Assembly (NCBI GenBank): GCA_012934845.2
Contig: WNNJ02001894.1
Coordinates: 1-64,000, forward strand
Origin: Pomphorhynchus laevis
Lineage: Eukaryota > Acanthocephala > Palaeacanthocephala > Echinorhynchida > Pomphorhynchidae
Direction of reading: 5' to 3'
Length of the DNA stretch: 64,000 bases
Numbering within the stretch: the stretch's first letter is position 1; every line of letters begins with the position of its first letter. This document shows, piece after piece, positions 24,001-39,000 of the stretch. Position numbers and translations under genes: made by a program. The notes beneath the pieces were generated by a model. It saw only the letters and a list, made by a program, of their open reading frames with translations, ran no database searches and was not told the DNA's origin.

Positions 24001-27000
24001 ACATTATTATTTTTCGAATTTGTAATAAATAAAAAATATTTAAGCGTAGATTTTACTCACAGTTCCAGGTTGTAAAGTTATTGCCGTGCCTTGATCAGAT
24101 TGTCGAAATTCCAGAGGAACGTCAGAGTTGTTGACAACCGTGTATTGTGATGTGATATAAATAAGCCGAGTAAGTCCTGTATTTGATACAGTAATATTGA
24201 CAAGTAGCTAAACCCAACAAACAAAAAATAACCTGATAATGAAATTTATGAAATGCAGAAACATAATTATATATCCGTCTCACCTGGTATGCGAGTTTGT
24301 TTATTTTACTTGTCAAAGTAGACGTCACTCCTATTGTTTCAAGTGATACTTTATCGCTCCACGTACCATTTGGTTTCACGCGTATCTTTATGTTCTGTCT
24401 GCTTTGGGAAAATGGAATTGCAATAAGCTGCAAATCATGTGATCTAGTAATATCTAACGTATTACGCGATTTATCGCACTAGAACATATTAAAAAATGCA
24501 ATATTAAGATTGCTGAATCCATCTCGCTTGTATTTATTTAAAAAAAACAGCATTACCATATAATAAGCATTTAAACAAGTTATGTGAATAATTAATGACA
24601 TTTTACTCTGTGAAAAACGTTTTGAACTCTAACTAAAAATGTACGGTTCTGATTTTGTAAGATTTTAGTGATGATTGCTGCTGATGGAATACTGAAAGGT
24701 GTTCGTTTTATATGTGATCTGTTTGTATAATATATTGATATAAAAGCTCAGAGTTACAACAAAATAGTCATATAATTAAATTGAAAAATAAACTTTAAGC
24801 GATTAAGATATTCGATATTTTTCATACTAAGTTAAGAATATTGTTAACTATATTATCAACAGCTAATTAGTTATACTAATTTGTACTTTTTAGCCATACT
24901 AATTTGAACATTTTGAACAAGTAAAATGCTGTGTCTTTAACAGTTTTGATGGTTAAAGCAAACTTGGTATAGGTGTCAAAGCAGACTGTGGATGTACAGT
25001 TTGTGTTGACATTGATCTGATCTAACAAATCAGTTCCAGATTCTACGAAATTTTCACATGCTTGTGCTACTGAGAAACTCAAGAATCAAACAATAATGAC
25101 GAAATGAAACACTTTCAAATCATTGTTCGAAATAGAGAGAATTATCAGAGTATTGTTAGAGTATGGATTGTATAATTAATGCTTTTAAAAGATTAACTAA
25201 CAACGAATATATATTTAAATTTAAAGGTCCATATGCAATTACGATTTGCTCAAGCATAAAATTTAAGATTTGAAAACCTAGATTACTATAATCAAGTCTC
25301 CAGTTGCAACAATAAATAAACATTTTTAAAGTGTAAGAAATAATGATAGATTATAATATCCTGAATGATCACCAAGCTTATTAAAAATAGTTTGCTGATT
25401 TAATTAAAGATATAGTTTGCTGACTGATTTGTCAAGATGAAACTACATAATATTTTATTGTATTACCTTCGAAAGCTAAGCACTTGAGAACTAGATTTAA
25501 TTAGATTACCAATAATTACATTAACTGAACTTCAGTTATCTTAGGTCATTATCTTAAGTCATTCGAAAAATTTTTACTGGCAGTGGAATTTGTTGTATGC
25601 GTTATAATTTCTAATTGCATTATTATCATTGAATACAATTAAAATATAGGGATAACGTTTTGTACAGCAAACTGGGGAATTTTTTGAACACCTGCTAAAG
25701 ACATGTCAAAGACACGTCTTAGGCATGTCATATAATACATGTCTTTTTTGATATGTCTTCTGAAACACTGTTAACATGTCAAAGACGTGTTAACGACAAA
25801 ACGTTTAATATTAGACAGACTTACGATTCAAAATCAAAACAGTCTGGGCAACATATCCCGCTATTTGGTTTGTAACATGATGTAAAGAAGTGGCAAATTT
25901 AGGAGTAGGAATACCGAGTTTAGTCACAACGTTCATAATCTTAATCATGTGGATAAATTTAAATATACAATTGTCGAGTCAGACCTCAGTTTAGTTCAAC
26001 ACAGGAGGTCTCGCGATCAATACTAGATTGGACAGTTGATGGTAGATGAGTCATTTAATAAGGATATACACATGTACCATGTGTATATGTGCAAATTTAT
26101 GTTTTAACTTTGTTTTATCATGGAGTTTATTTATTTAGAATGGTTATAAATTCTGTATCTCGCAAACTGATAAAGACTTCATAGCCAAAACGTTTTTTAA
26201 AAATACTAAGTTTTATCTTTCTATACATATCAAAATACTTTCTAAATATCAAAATACCAAATGCACGTATTTTTATAAATCCTCACAGACTTAAAAAATT
26301 TTGATACTTAGTTCGAAGATTGAAAATAATTCAATGAAAAAAATGTTAACCCCCATCAATGCCGTAAATGCGACAGACTGCGATGTAAATGCTGCAAATT
26401 AATAAGGCGCATAAAATATCAAGTATGCACACAAGCTTAGAATACAAAATAAGAACTGATACAGACTTTTCATAGCGAGGAATAACTAATCTTGGAACGT
26501 GTCGAATATTCTCAGCGCAATACATGGATAATCGGGATATATAGTTCCAAACGTTGACAATTTCCAAAATTATATATTTATGCATTACCTTGAAAGTTTT
26601 ATATAATGAAGAATTTCTAGCTGTACTGGATGGTTAGCCTAGTATGTAAGGCGTAGACCCAACGATCGAAAGAACCTAGGTTAGAATATGAAAGTGCAAA
26701 TAGTGTTCAAAAGGAAAACTATAGCAGTACACAGCCTTCTAATGAGTCCGGGTGTACTACTGAACGGCAGTTGCGGACGAAAAAATGTCAATATGTCAGG
26801 CTAAAATATGGCATGTTATAAGTTAAGGTGTATGTAGTGGTAAGTAATATCGATGCTGATTTCTGCTGCAAAATCACCTTATGTAATCTAGCAACATTGA
26901 TAATATACAAATCGAACCAGAAAAAAGCGCAAAAATTATTATTATTTCAGAGCTTTCGGGAACACCCCTTCGTCAGTTAAATATTAACTGAATGGAATAT

Positions 27001-30000
27001 GTGAAACTGTGTAGTGACTAAATACTCTTAGTGGATGATTAAAATGCAATGTAAACGATTTTGGTATCAAAAATCGAAAAAGTGAGCGAGCAAAATCACT
27101 TAAAATAATAAAAACAAAAGCATAGCGATACAATAGAGCCGGAAAAAGTCGACAATCGATGAAGGCATTTTAATCGAAATAATGTCAATGGTTATAATGG
27201 CATCATTATTGTATCATTACATATAGCTGTTCGCATACAAAAAAGTAACTTGAAAATTTGAAGTGATTCAATCAAAATTATTTCGCAAAACGATGTGCAG
27301 TATCATGTAGGCAAAACAACTTGCAAAATCACAGAGACAAATTATTTACCGAAACTTTAACATAATAAAATGTATTGTACTAACACATATTGTACTAATA
27401 AATATTACAATATTTATAAATTCATTATTAAAATTGACTATTTTTGCATTGAATAGCCAACAACTTTTAACCTATCCTCATTCTTTAACGCGCAAAGGTG
27501 ATTCTTTTAAATCATCGCATTTAATAAGTAGTATCTCGGATATACTATCATAAAAGAATAATGTTTAATGTCAGTTCCTCCAGATAATATCTTAATGAAT
27601 TTGGCCCTCACTGCTATGCTGTGTCGAGGAATAGTGACAGAAACCTGATAACATAGCAGTTCATCATGATGACCCCTAATCTCCTTATTCTGATACGTCG
27701 TGTATTAATCAAAATACAAAAATTAAGATTTTAAAATTCTTACTTTATATAAATCTAAAAAATATAGAAAATCTTAAGATTTAAATATTTATTTTTAAAT
27801 TTAGATATAGTCTAGCATACGTATATTGAGCTAACTGATCTGATTCTCGTAATTAAGTAATAAAATAAAATAATTAATAATCGCTTAGCGTATGATATAG
27901 ATTATTATTTTTTAAAAAAATCTGTATTCCTCAAAAATCAAATTCTTTATTTGCATTAGAAAAGAAGAATTTTAAAAATAAAATCGCACTGTAAAACAAT
28001 GCAGGTATTAAACATGAAGGTATTATCTTCATGCAGAACAAAATTATAGATTGAAAATACAATTTATTAACCTCAATTGTATTTACCTTTAATTCTAAAT
28101 CAATACCGGTATAATTATAAAACCAAATCGGTGTAAATATGATAAGTTTATCGGTATAATTTTCATCAGATCGACGAATGTGCCTACTGATATCTTTACT
28201 CCACAAGAGAACATTGATGAATTTTTCAGAAATGTCTGCATGCCTGCCGGGAAGATTCACGGGAGTAAACTTTATGACCACGAACGATGTGATCAACTGA
28301 ATATCAGCCGCTTTAATTGCTCCTTCGTATTCAATGTTATTGTATTGAAACTACAATAAAAAAAATCAAATTCCTAATGTATAATCCTTGCACGACAATA
28401 CTAACCTTAGCTTTAATGTTAGTCATTTTAGCCAATCCATGCCAACTCACCGATTGACCAGGCTCTACAACATTATCACCCAAATGTAATGCAAATGGAA
28501 GACAACTCTCGATACAAAGAACGGGTGAAATTGCAATTAAACGAGCGGGTATATGTGGTTGCCTAGATAATTTACTGCTCCAGAGATACGAATTATTGCC
28601 AACAGATCCACTTGGTTTTAACATATTTCTAAAGTTTCTGCTGCGATGTGGTGATTGACCAGTATCCACACGAAAGTGAAAATCCTGCATTATTGGAGAA
28701 CTGCTTGAACTAAGACCACTGGCCAGAAAATTGCTTATATATATGTTATTTGCAATTGTTACATTGTCGTCCATTTGGCGACGTCCGGGAATGACACGCC
28801 CAAGATCCTTGATCGTTGACCAGTGTGATTCCTTAGCAGCTTTTGACACATCATCTTTATTTTGAGGTAAGAAAGGATCATATATGTTAACTGGATTATA
28901 TCTTTAAATAAAGAAAACAAAATATTTACACAAAACTCAATTATAATGTCATTGGGCAACCATTGTCTTAAATTTTGTTGATCAGAATGTGATAATTTTA
29001 TAAAGAAAATAATTTTATCTTAAAGCTTTTACAAACGTTATCAGAATGGTCTTAAATTTTTATTTTCAACTTAAATTATTAAAAATCGTTGGTTTTAAGA
29101 TAAAGTAATTAGCAAATATAATGAAGTAATTAGATGGATTAACTAAGAAATATCAAAACGTATGCAGAATACACAGATAAAACGTAAATAATACTAGCAA
29201 AATACGAAACGAACTATGAATAATTTTAAAGGAATGCAAAATAAAAAGTTATTCATATGACCCAGATTTAAATAAGATATCGATATTCATTTGACTAAGT
29301 CACTTTCGCAAAACAATTCGTCACTTTGTATACATAACGCTTCGTTATTTTTACATAATAATTTGTCATTCACGAATGCTGCTTGCATAGCACCAATTTT
29401 TTTCAAACCAGTTTGTAATTTTTAATAAACAATAATATAAACAAATAATAAAGAAACAATAAAAACGCATGTTAAAGCAAGATAATGTAAACAATCATAA
29501 AATTAAATATTACCGCAAACAGCTAAAACAAAAGTATATTTGGCAAACAAAATAACACAAGATAAAAAGTTATTTATTTATATGATATAGATTTCACTAA
29601 TATAACAACTTTCCTTGATTTTATCAATTTTACTTTAACTTTATACGACAATTCATCACTTTTATATAACACTGTTATTTGATATAACAAATGATATAAA
29701 CAAATAGTAAAGATACAATGAAAACGCATTTTAATGCAAGATAATGTAAACAATCATAAAATTAAATATTACCGCAAACAGCTGAAACAAAAATATATTT
29801 GGCAAGCAAAATAACACAAGATAAAAAGTTATTTATTTATATGATATAGATTTCACTAATATAACAACTTTCCTTGATTTTATCAATTTTACTTTTTTAA
29901 CTTTATACGACAATTCATCACTTTTATATAACACTGTTATTTGTTATAACAAATGATATAAACAAATAATAAAGATACAATAAAAACGCATTTTAATGCA

Positions 30001-33000
30001 AGATAATGTAAACAATCATAAAATTAAATATTACCGCAAACAGCTGAAACAAAAATATATTTGGCAAGCAAAATAACACAAGATAAAAAGTTATTTATTT
30101 ATATGATATAGATTTCACTAATATAACAACTTTCCTTGATTTTATCAATTTTACTTTAACTTTATACGACAATTCATCACTTTTATATAACACTGTTATT
30201 TGTTATAACAAATGATATAAACAAATAGTAAAGATACAATGAAAACGCATTTTAATGCAAGATAATGTAAACAATCATAAAATTAAATATTACCGCAAAC
30301 AGCTGAAACAAAAATATATTTGGCAAGCAAAATAACACAAGATAAAAAGTTATTTATTTATATGATATAGATTTCACTAATATAACAACTTTCCTTGATT
30401 TTATCAATTTTACTTTAACTTTATACGACAATTCATCACTTTTATATAACACTGTTATTTGTTATAACAAATGATATAAACAAATAATAAAGATACAATA
30501 AAAACGCATTTTAATGCAAGATAATGTAAACAATCATAAAATTAAATATTACCGCAAACAGCTGAAACAAAAATATATTTGGCAAGCAAAATAACACAAG
30601 ATAAAAAGTTATTTATTTATATGATATAGATTTCACTAATATAACAACTTTCCTTGATTTTATCAATTTTACTTTTTTAACTTTATACGACAATTCATCA
30701 CTTTTATATAACACTGTTATTTGTTACAACGAATGATATAAACAATGAATAAAGAAACAATAAAAACGTATTTTAATGCAAGATAATGTAAACAATCATA
30801 AAATTAAATATTACCGCAAACAGCTGAAACAAAAGTATATTTGGCAAACAAAATAACACAAGATAAAAAGTTATTTATTTATATGATATAGATTTCACTA
30901 ATATAACAACTTTCCTTGATTTTATCAATTTTACTTTAACTTTATACGACAATTCATCACTTTTATATAACACTGTTATTTGTTACAACGAATGATATAA
31001 ACAATGAATAAAGAAACAATAAAAACGTATTTTAATGCAAGATAATGTAAACAATCATAAAATTAAATATTACCGCAAACAGCTGAAACAAAAATATATT
31101 TGGCAAGCAAAATAACACAAGATAAAAAGTTATTTATTTATATGATATAGATTTCACTAATATAACAACTTTCCTTGATTTTATCAATTTTACTTTAACT
31201 TTATACGACAATTCATCACTTTTATATAACACTGTTATTTGTTATAACAAATGATATAAACAAATAATAAAGATACAATAAAAACGCATTTTAATGCAAG
31301 ATAATGTAAACAATCATAAAATTAAATATTACCGCAAACAGCTGAAACAAAAATATATTTGGCAAGCAAAATAACACAAGATAAAAAGTTATTTATTTAT
31401 ATGATATAGATTTCACTAATATAACAACTTTCCTTGATTTTATCAATTTTACTTTTTTAACTTTATACGACAATTCATCACTTTTATATAACACTGTTAT
31501 TTGTTACAACGAATGATATAAACAATGAATAAAGAAACAATAAAAACGTATTTTAATGCAAGATAATGTAAACAATCATAAAATTAAATATTACCGCAAA
31601 CAGCTGAAACAAAAGTATATTTGGCAAACAAAATAACACAAGATAAAAAGTTATTTATTTATATGATATAGATTTCACTAATATAACAACTTTCCTTGAT
31701 TTTATCAATTTTACTTTAACTTTATACGACAATTCATCACTTTTATATAACACTGTTATTTGTTATAACAAATGATATAAACAAATAGTAAAGATACAAT
31801 GAAAACGCATTTTAATGCAAGATAATGTAAACAATCATAAAATTAAATATTACCGCAAACAGCTGAAACAAAAATATATTTGGCAAGCAAAATAACACAA
31901 GATAAAAAGTTATTTATTTATATGATATAGATTTCACTAATATAACAACTTTCCTTGATTTTATCAATTTTACTTTAACTTTATACGACAATTCATCACT
32001 TTTATATAACACTGTTATTTGTTATAACAAATGATATAAACAAATAATAAAGATACAATAAAAACGCATTTTAATGCAAGATAATGTAAACAATCATAAA
32101 ATTAAATATTACCGCAAACAGCTGAAACAAAAATATATTTGGCAAGCAAAATAACACAAGATAAAAAGTTATTTATTTATATGATATAGATTTCACTAAT
32201 ATAACAATTTTCATTTAACTTTATAACCTTTTGCTTTTACTTTATTACCTTTATAAGACGAGTCGCCACTTTAACATAACAGTTTGTAATTTTTGATAAC
32301 GAATAATATATGAATGAATATTAATCAAAAGAAACTTGTATAATTATGACAAGTTAACTTTTTAACTATAACACTTAAGTTAATCATTGCCTTGAATTCG
32401 TCGTTTACATAATTTAACATAAATAGAGTAAATGACATGACTTCGTATTTTTTATTATTTATAATATAAATAAATCAACTTGACTTCGTCACTTTTGTAT
32501 AACACTTTGTCACTTTGACATTACACATCGTCATCTTTTGGATGATAAGTTCTTATAAAGGAAATTGCGAAATTGTAAAACGAACGAGGCAAAATTAGTG
32601 CAAAAATTACCAAGTGTCATGCAAAAGTAACAAAGTGTTAGGCCAAAGTAACAACGTGTTATACAAAAGTGATACATTGCATTTTACAAACTACTCTCGC
32701 AATGTCAAATAAATTATTGCAGTTAGTTTGTTTACTTCTCATTTATACATTGTCAAAAACACTATGAATTTTTAATTACGAACAATATAAACAATTAATT
32801 TTTAAAAATAATAAAAACGCAATTGAAAACAAAAGCAAAAATATAAACAAAGAATATAAATTTAAACATTATCGACATCACCACTGTACATAATTAAGCT
32901 TCACTGACTAGATTTGTAAATATTCTCATGAATATTTACTAAAAAAGTGATACATAAAATAAATGTATTTATAATAAACTTACCTTGTAACTCAACACGA

Positions 33001-36000
33001 GGTAAATAAATAAAATCATAAAGTAACTATGAAAAACAATTACCTCGGATCATCCGGCGATACCAGAATGTGACAATGATATAAAACTGGTAAAGGTACA
33101 CTATAATATTCGTGAGGTTGAACTGTCTGCAAAATGTAGGTGTTAGGATACTCCGTTTCTTCGTATGTCCAAGGAAATATAGACGGAAAGTTAGATCCTT
33201 TTTGGCAGTAGATACAAATCGGTATATCAGTACCGTTGTAGATCTTAACAAATTAAGATACGCAATTATTTTATAAATCAGTAAGTGTGAATGCTTAGAT
33301 AACAATATAGTTATCCATTATTGACTCTAAATTATAATATTTTTTTTAATTTATGAAACATTTTCTTTTGAATTGCTAAAAAGTGAAAGCGTACAAAGTT
33401 ATGCGTATTGTTTCTCTGATGATTGAAATTAAAATAGCTTCGATACTAGCTCTTAGTTGTTCACTGAGTTCAATTTAAAGACAAGTTATAGTAACGATAG
33501 TAAAAATAGACACTTCGTCTTATCGTAATTTTGGTAGAGATACAATTGCATCAACAATAACTTTTTTTAGCAAATGAGTTTGCATTTCTCAATGATGATA
33601 TTTCTAATGACTACGAGATACGTAAAGAACAACAAGACACCAGATCAAATTCTATCATAAACATTAAGTGTTAGTTTCTAGACAGTATTTGATTTTGCAT
33701 ATTACGGGCTTGATGTTTCTTAAAGTTACTGCGGAGGACGCTTTGATTTTAATTAAAGAAATTTAATACATGTGAAGAATATGCAGTCTCAATTCAAAAA
33801 TAACACAAAATAAAGTAAGGTTTGATTTTGAAAATTTAAATTAATGCTAGATATCTTAACAAAGAAATAATAAAAGTAAAAAAGGAAATTTAATCGTTTT
33901 TGAAATAACAAACAACAACAAGCTGTTAGAAACCTATATACACAAACCTTAACAGCTGGTTAAATAAAGTTTAAAATGATTGAATTTCAAAGTTTTAAAA
34001 CTATGAGTAGAAGCGAATAGAAACAAATACCTACCTCTGTTGGCGACGATATCGTAATGCTTTGAAATGAAAAATGATTATTAACATTAACGAGGACATG
34101 ATATTCTGTCGAAGTGTCGTATTTATGCAGATATCGTAGAACTGAACCCTCCTTTTTAAATGATAAATCGGTGATTGAACTGAGATGTTGAAACTAAAAT
34201 ATAATGCAAATAACGGTACAATTTGCATCGATACAAAAATAGAACTCAATATTGGTAAAATAAAATATCAGATTTCAAGTATAAAAATGTTCTTAAGCAA
34301 AATTGTAATAACAATATCTGTATAAAATAGGATATAGTAGGATATTGTATAAAGAAAAACAAAATAAACACGAATAATCGCAAGAATAATATATTCTTAA
34401 AGTCATATTTATTATATTGAACATATAAAAATATTCAATGATATCTAATAATACATTAATATATAATTTAAGCTTTTATTTCACTCGCTTCATTAATTAA
34501 TAACTCTAATTAATAAAACGAATACGCACGAAAGAATCACACAATAGAAAAACAGCTGAATCACTAAGTGCTAGTACAAAAGAAAAATAAGTAAGCAAAT
34601 TGACCTTTGAGATGGGATTCAACTACACGATGACAAATATCGAATACACCAATTAAAATAGCTCATTAACATAGTGTAATGTGCTATTTCACTACGATAC
34701 TAGCACATGATGTAATTGAGGAGGAAAAAAACTAACTTCAGAATAAAACCAGAAACTGGATAGTTGTTTCTGAATAGAAACACACGAGTGATTTAGAATA
34801 TTTATAGAAACATAAATATAACATGTGTTGGTATAAACTCATGGATTCACAGATGATGCACACAAATGCAATCTAGTAATGCACAATACTTATTCTTCCT
34901 GAAATTAAATATCCATACGAGGTAATTTGCAAAATTAAGAATTACGATAAAATATTAAGATGTATTAGTGACAACTAGATATATAAATAATATGTTTTAA
35001 TTTAAAAGTAATATTTGAACAAGGAATACATGTAAATATCAATTTTTATTATTATTTTTCTATTTTATTTTTATTATCATTTATCTATATAAATTTTAAT
35101 ATAATTATACAGAATTCAAGTCATTCCATAGTTATAACCGATGTGTTTGCTTTCACAAACACATATTCATACATACGTAAAAACAAAGTATTTCTTCGAA
35201 AATATTCGTCTCAATTTTACCTGTTCAAATTTAAAAAGACAGAATCAAAATATTTGGCTTCAGTAAGTTTGATAATTAATACATTTCGGTCCAAATGAAG
35301 TATTTACATTACGTAAGTGAAATGAGGTTCCTGTATAAGGTTGTATGAAGTAATCGAGTGTGAATATTTATTAATAACCAAGTGCGAATATTTATTACTA
35401 TTAATTTCTCTTTTCTGTTTAAATTGCTCAGTCTATTTTTTATTATTAAAAATTAATTGAATGTAACTGACAATTCATCGTCGTTACTAGCAAGTTAAAC
35501 GATTTCAATGTTTACATTAAATATTAAAGTTTCGATATTTTTACAAATAATAGCATTCATGCTATTATTGTGCACTCTACATACCAGTATCATTAACATA
35601 CAAACCTCAAGTGAAAATTTATATCGGCTTAACTGATCGTGTTCATTATCCACAGTTACTAAAGTTTGGCGTGATGCAGCAACAACTGGATTAAGACTGA
35701 ATAAAGGTGATATCAAACTTGATCTGATGCTGAGAATATTTTGCGGTCTAAAAACAGTAAATTTTGATATATTAAAAAGTGCCATTTTCTTTTGGACCAA
35801 GAGTACATTTCATTTAGTTTGTACGTCAAAGTAAATCTAAATAATTTATAGAAATAATTTATATCATAAAATAGAGTAGCATAGCTAGATCACATAGAAA
35901 GCGTGATAAGGCCAAATGTCGCTTTTGCAAAGAAAACAATAATTAGTACGCTCGCCAAATTAATTAAGTCAAACAATGAAAATGATTTGATAGATTTAAG

Positions 36001-39000
36001 TCAAAGCATATTTTGCAAAATACTTTGAAATAATATAATATTAGAAAATATTATTAAATATTTTGCTGCAATGTTTAATTAAAGACAAAATTAAATACCT
36101 TCTAGGATGTATTAATTTATTTTCGACATAAGTCAATTTAGAAGTGCGCGTTAAATTACTTTGTCAATACATATTGGTATCTTACGGAGGATTACAACGC
36201 GATATTCTCTAAAATTAATATTATTAGTTTATCTGAGCATTTGTTATTTCACAGCGCTCATTCTAAATTTAAACTAAATTCTCAATTTAACTGAATATTT
36301 GGTATATAATCATCAGAAGAAAATTCCTTGCGAGAATTTCTCGCAACAAAAAAACAAAATGTGCTTTTGATTTTTGTATTTTTTTTTATTTTTTGTATTT
36401 TTTACTGATACTATGTATTCTTGATAGGACAATATTTTTTGTAATTATTTAGACATCATTATTTGGACATTATTTCCTGCTAAATTTCAAACAAGTTTGA
36501 TGAATATTTTCTATATCTTATAATGGAAAAGTATAAATCAACACAATATTATAAAAAATAAATTAAAACTCTTGAGATAATTTTTGGATGGATAATAAAT
36601 AATGTACTTTGGTTTAGAATAAGGTACACTAAATAATCAAATTTCATCAAAGGAAATACGTTATTAGAATATATTTGGCCCGCTGCTGTTTTATTGAGGA
36701 ATAACGACCGAAACCTGATATCATAGCAGATCCTTCGGATGACTTCTTATCCTTATTCTAATACATCGTATGTTATTTATTAATCAATTAATAAAAATTG
36801 ATTTTTATTTTAAATTTTTACTTGTAATAATACTACGCTTGTTTTTATCACAATTCCCCAGTGTAAAAGGTAATAATAGCAACAAATAATATCAGCATTG
36901 ATATAAAATTACATTCTGAATAATACTTACTCATTATGCTGATTCAATGCAGTGTTTTTAGACTGAGATGTTTTAGCGTCCGTGTGCGATACTGTACAAT
37001 CATGTAAGTCCTTTGAATTAATTGTAACGAGTTTCGAGAGAACGACGTTGACCGGAATTCCAGTCTAAAAGCCAAGTTAATAAACTACTTTATTGATTAA
37101 ACCATAACATTTAACGTCGTATATATAATTCAAGTCGAATTTAAAAAATGCACATTTAGGCTGTAATATAGTGTCGATTGGATTTGTAGTTGTTCTTTTG
37201 ATAAAAAATATAGCAGAATCAATTTATAAGTTAATAACAAATAATATAGCTATTATACACTAGCTAAGTGAATAATTACAATTGTATAAATAAAATTTTT
37301 TATCGATTATTTAATACAAATACACTATCGTTTTATTTTAAGGAACAGTCGTTAAAAATATGTCAAGCCGAAAAAGTCAAAGCGAGTAGCTTTATGGATA
37401 TAAGGACATTTAATTTTAAACTTTTTCATAATTTCAACTTTTTTATTTATGGATATTTTTAAATAGTCAGCTACGTGTCTAAGAATATTCTTCGTGTCAC
37501 GAGCTACAATGAAAGGTGAAATACTAAATAAGAGATCTTTAAAATCACGAAATCACGACGGATTAAATCTTTAAGCCAGTATTATCTCAAGTTTGGAAAA
37601 TTCCAAAACCATAAACATTTAAAAACTACATTTTGATTTCGACATAATGTAAATACAAAATATAAGATAAACTAGATATCGTAATCGTATAATTACCTTA
37701 TTCGTGATTTGCAAGAAGGGTTGAATGTCTGATTCACCTTCAGCTGATTGTTTAGATGATGAGGTTATCTACAAATAGAAAAGCCATACAGTAAACAGCT
37801 GGGTAAAATGATATGTTAGGTGACGAACCACTCGCACAAGTCGCATAAGCAATCGCATTGCTGCGGGACTCATGTTGATAGTCAAAGTGTACAATGATAG
37901 CAAGCGGATGAAGCTTGCCATTTCTGGTTCGTTGTATCTGTATAGAGATTTTGCTGAAGGCATAGCCGACTTATCAGCTTCTAAATATAATAAAAATCTA
38001 ATAAAACACAATAGAAAATTGTGGATTATAAATGGGCTCGTATTATAAGTGAATACTTATGTAGAACACATAATCTAGAACACATAATATAGTAGTTTAA
38101 ATTTATAATTTTAACTACTACTATTTAATCACAGATCATTATCTAAGGTGATAATGACTTATATATATATATATATATTAAATGCTCTATCTATATTGCA
38201 ATGAATTCTGTAAACACAAAAAATTTAATGATAACAAATCACCATTATAAGTTCTACATCTCGATAACTTGCGTTCAAACGGTTATGGCTATTTATTTTA
38301 TTTAAAAAAAGATTAAACTATTTTGTAAAATGTGTTATCGTTTTATCACCAGGAAAATAAGAATGGCAAAGTTTAAAATGAAATTTAACTCATTGTTGTA
38401 ATTAATTACAAGTTCTAACAAATTTTAACAAAGTGCTAACTTTTCACAAACTTCGAAAGTGTAAAACCTTGCGTTTTATAAGGAATCGCATCGTTTATTT
38501 GCATTTTGAGTAAAGGACCAAATGCAAATAAACAGATAGTTATCCTTATCTAATTGTTGACTACTTAGCCTCTGTTGATAGACGCGATGGCTAACGGAAG
38601 CAAATAGCCAGACAGTGACAATACCTATGGATAGCTTGCTACTTATTAAAAATCTTTCAAATCATAAGGTTTACGCACTTCTCAGCTTTTAATACTGGCA
38701 TCACAATGTAAATAAAAACATTTAAAAGCTGGAAAATACCTGGCAATTCAGCTTGATCACTAGACATCACAGTTGACTTGTTAAAAGCCTTGTAAAAGGC
38801 ATTTTCAATATATTCGAGATTTGATTGTAATGGTATAGCAGGCTTGCTAACATACTAAATTAGGGATAAACGTTTACTTGTGTATAAGCAATAACAATTT
38901 TACGGAAAATCGACATCTCCATGGAAGATATGCATTCTCGTGAATCATAAGGGGGTCGATAAACGGTTCCCATACATTCAATGTCTCGTTGAAATAAGAA

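Larger units (their letters stand above)
24479..28086. other. Vps13 intron with SINE/hammerhead and R1 copy
   Basis: Contains the SINE head, hammerhead candidate and R1 copy 2. A patch at 25695-25800 repeats ACATGTC/CACGTC-type words (about five times). The ORFs at 24876-25082 and 26346-26585 carry no Vps13 motif and are not needed for splicing. Confidence 0.65.
33244..36930. other. Vps13 introns around exons 28-29
   Basis: The introns 33244-34034, 34194-35605 and 35748-36930 hold R1 copy 3 and nothing else I can name. Confidence 0.6.

Noticed and set aside
24876-25082. 68-codon minus ORF in the intron before exon 33
   Set aside because: Exons 32 and 33 align contiguously with VPS13 without it.
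26346-26585. 79-codon minus ORF
   Set aside because: No VPS13 or other motif; low-complexity hydrophobic reading in AT-rich DNA.
26622-26697. Functional tRNA gene
   Set aside because: The acceptor stem does not pair and the B box is altered; it fits a tRNA-derived SINE head.
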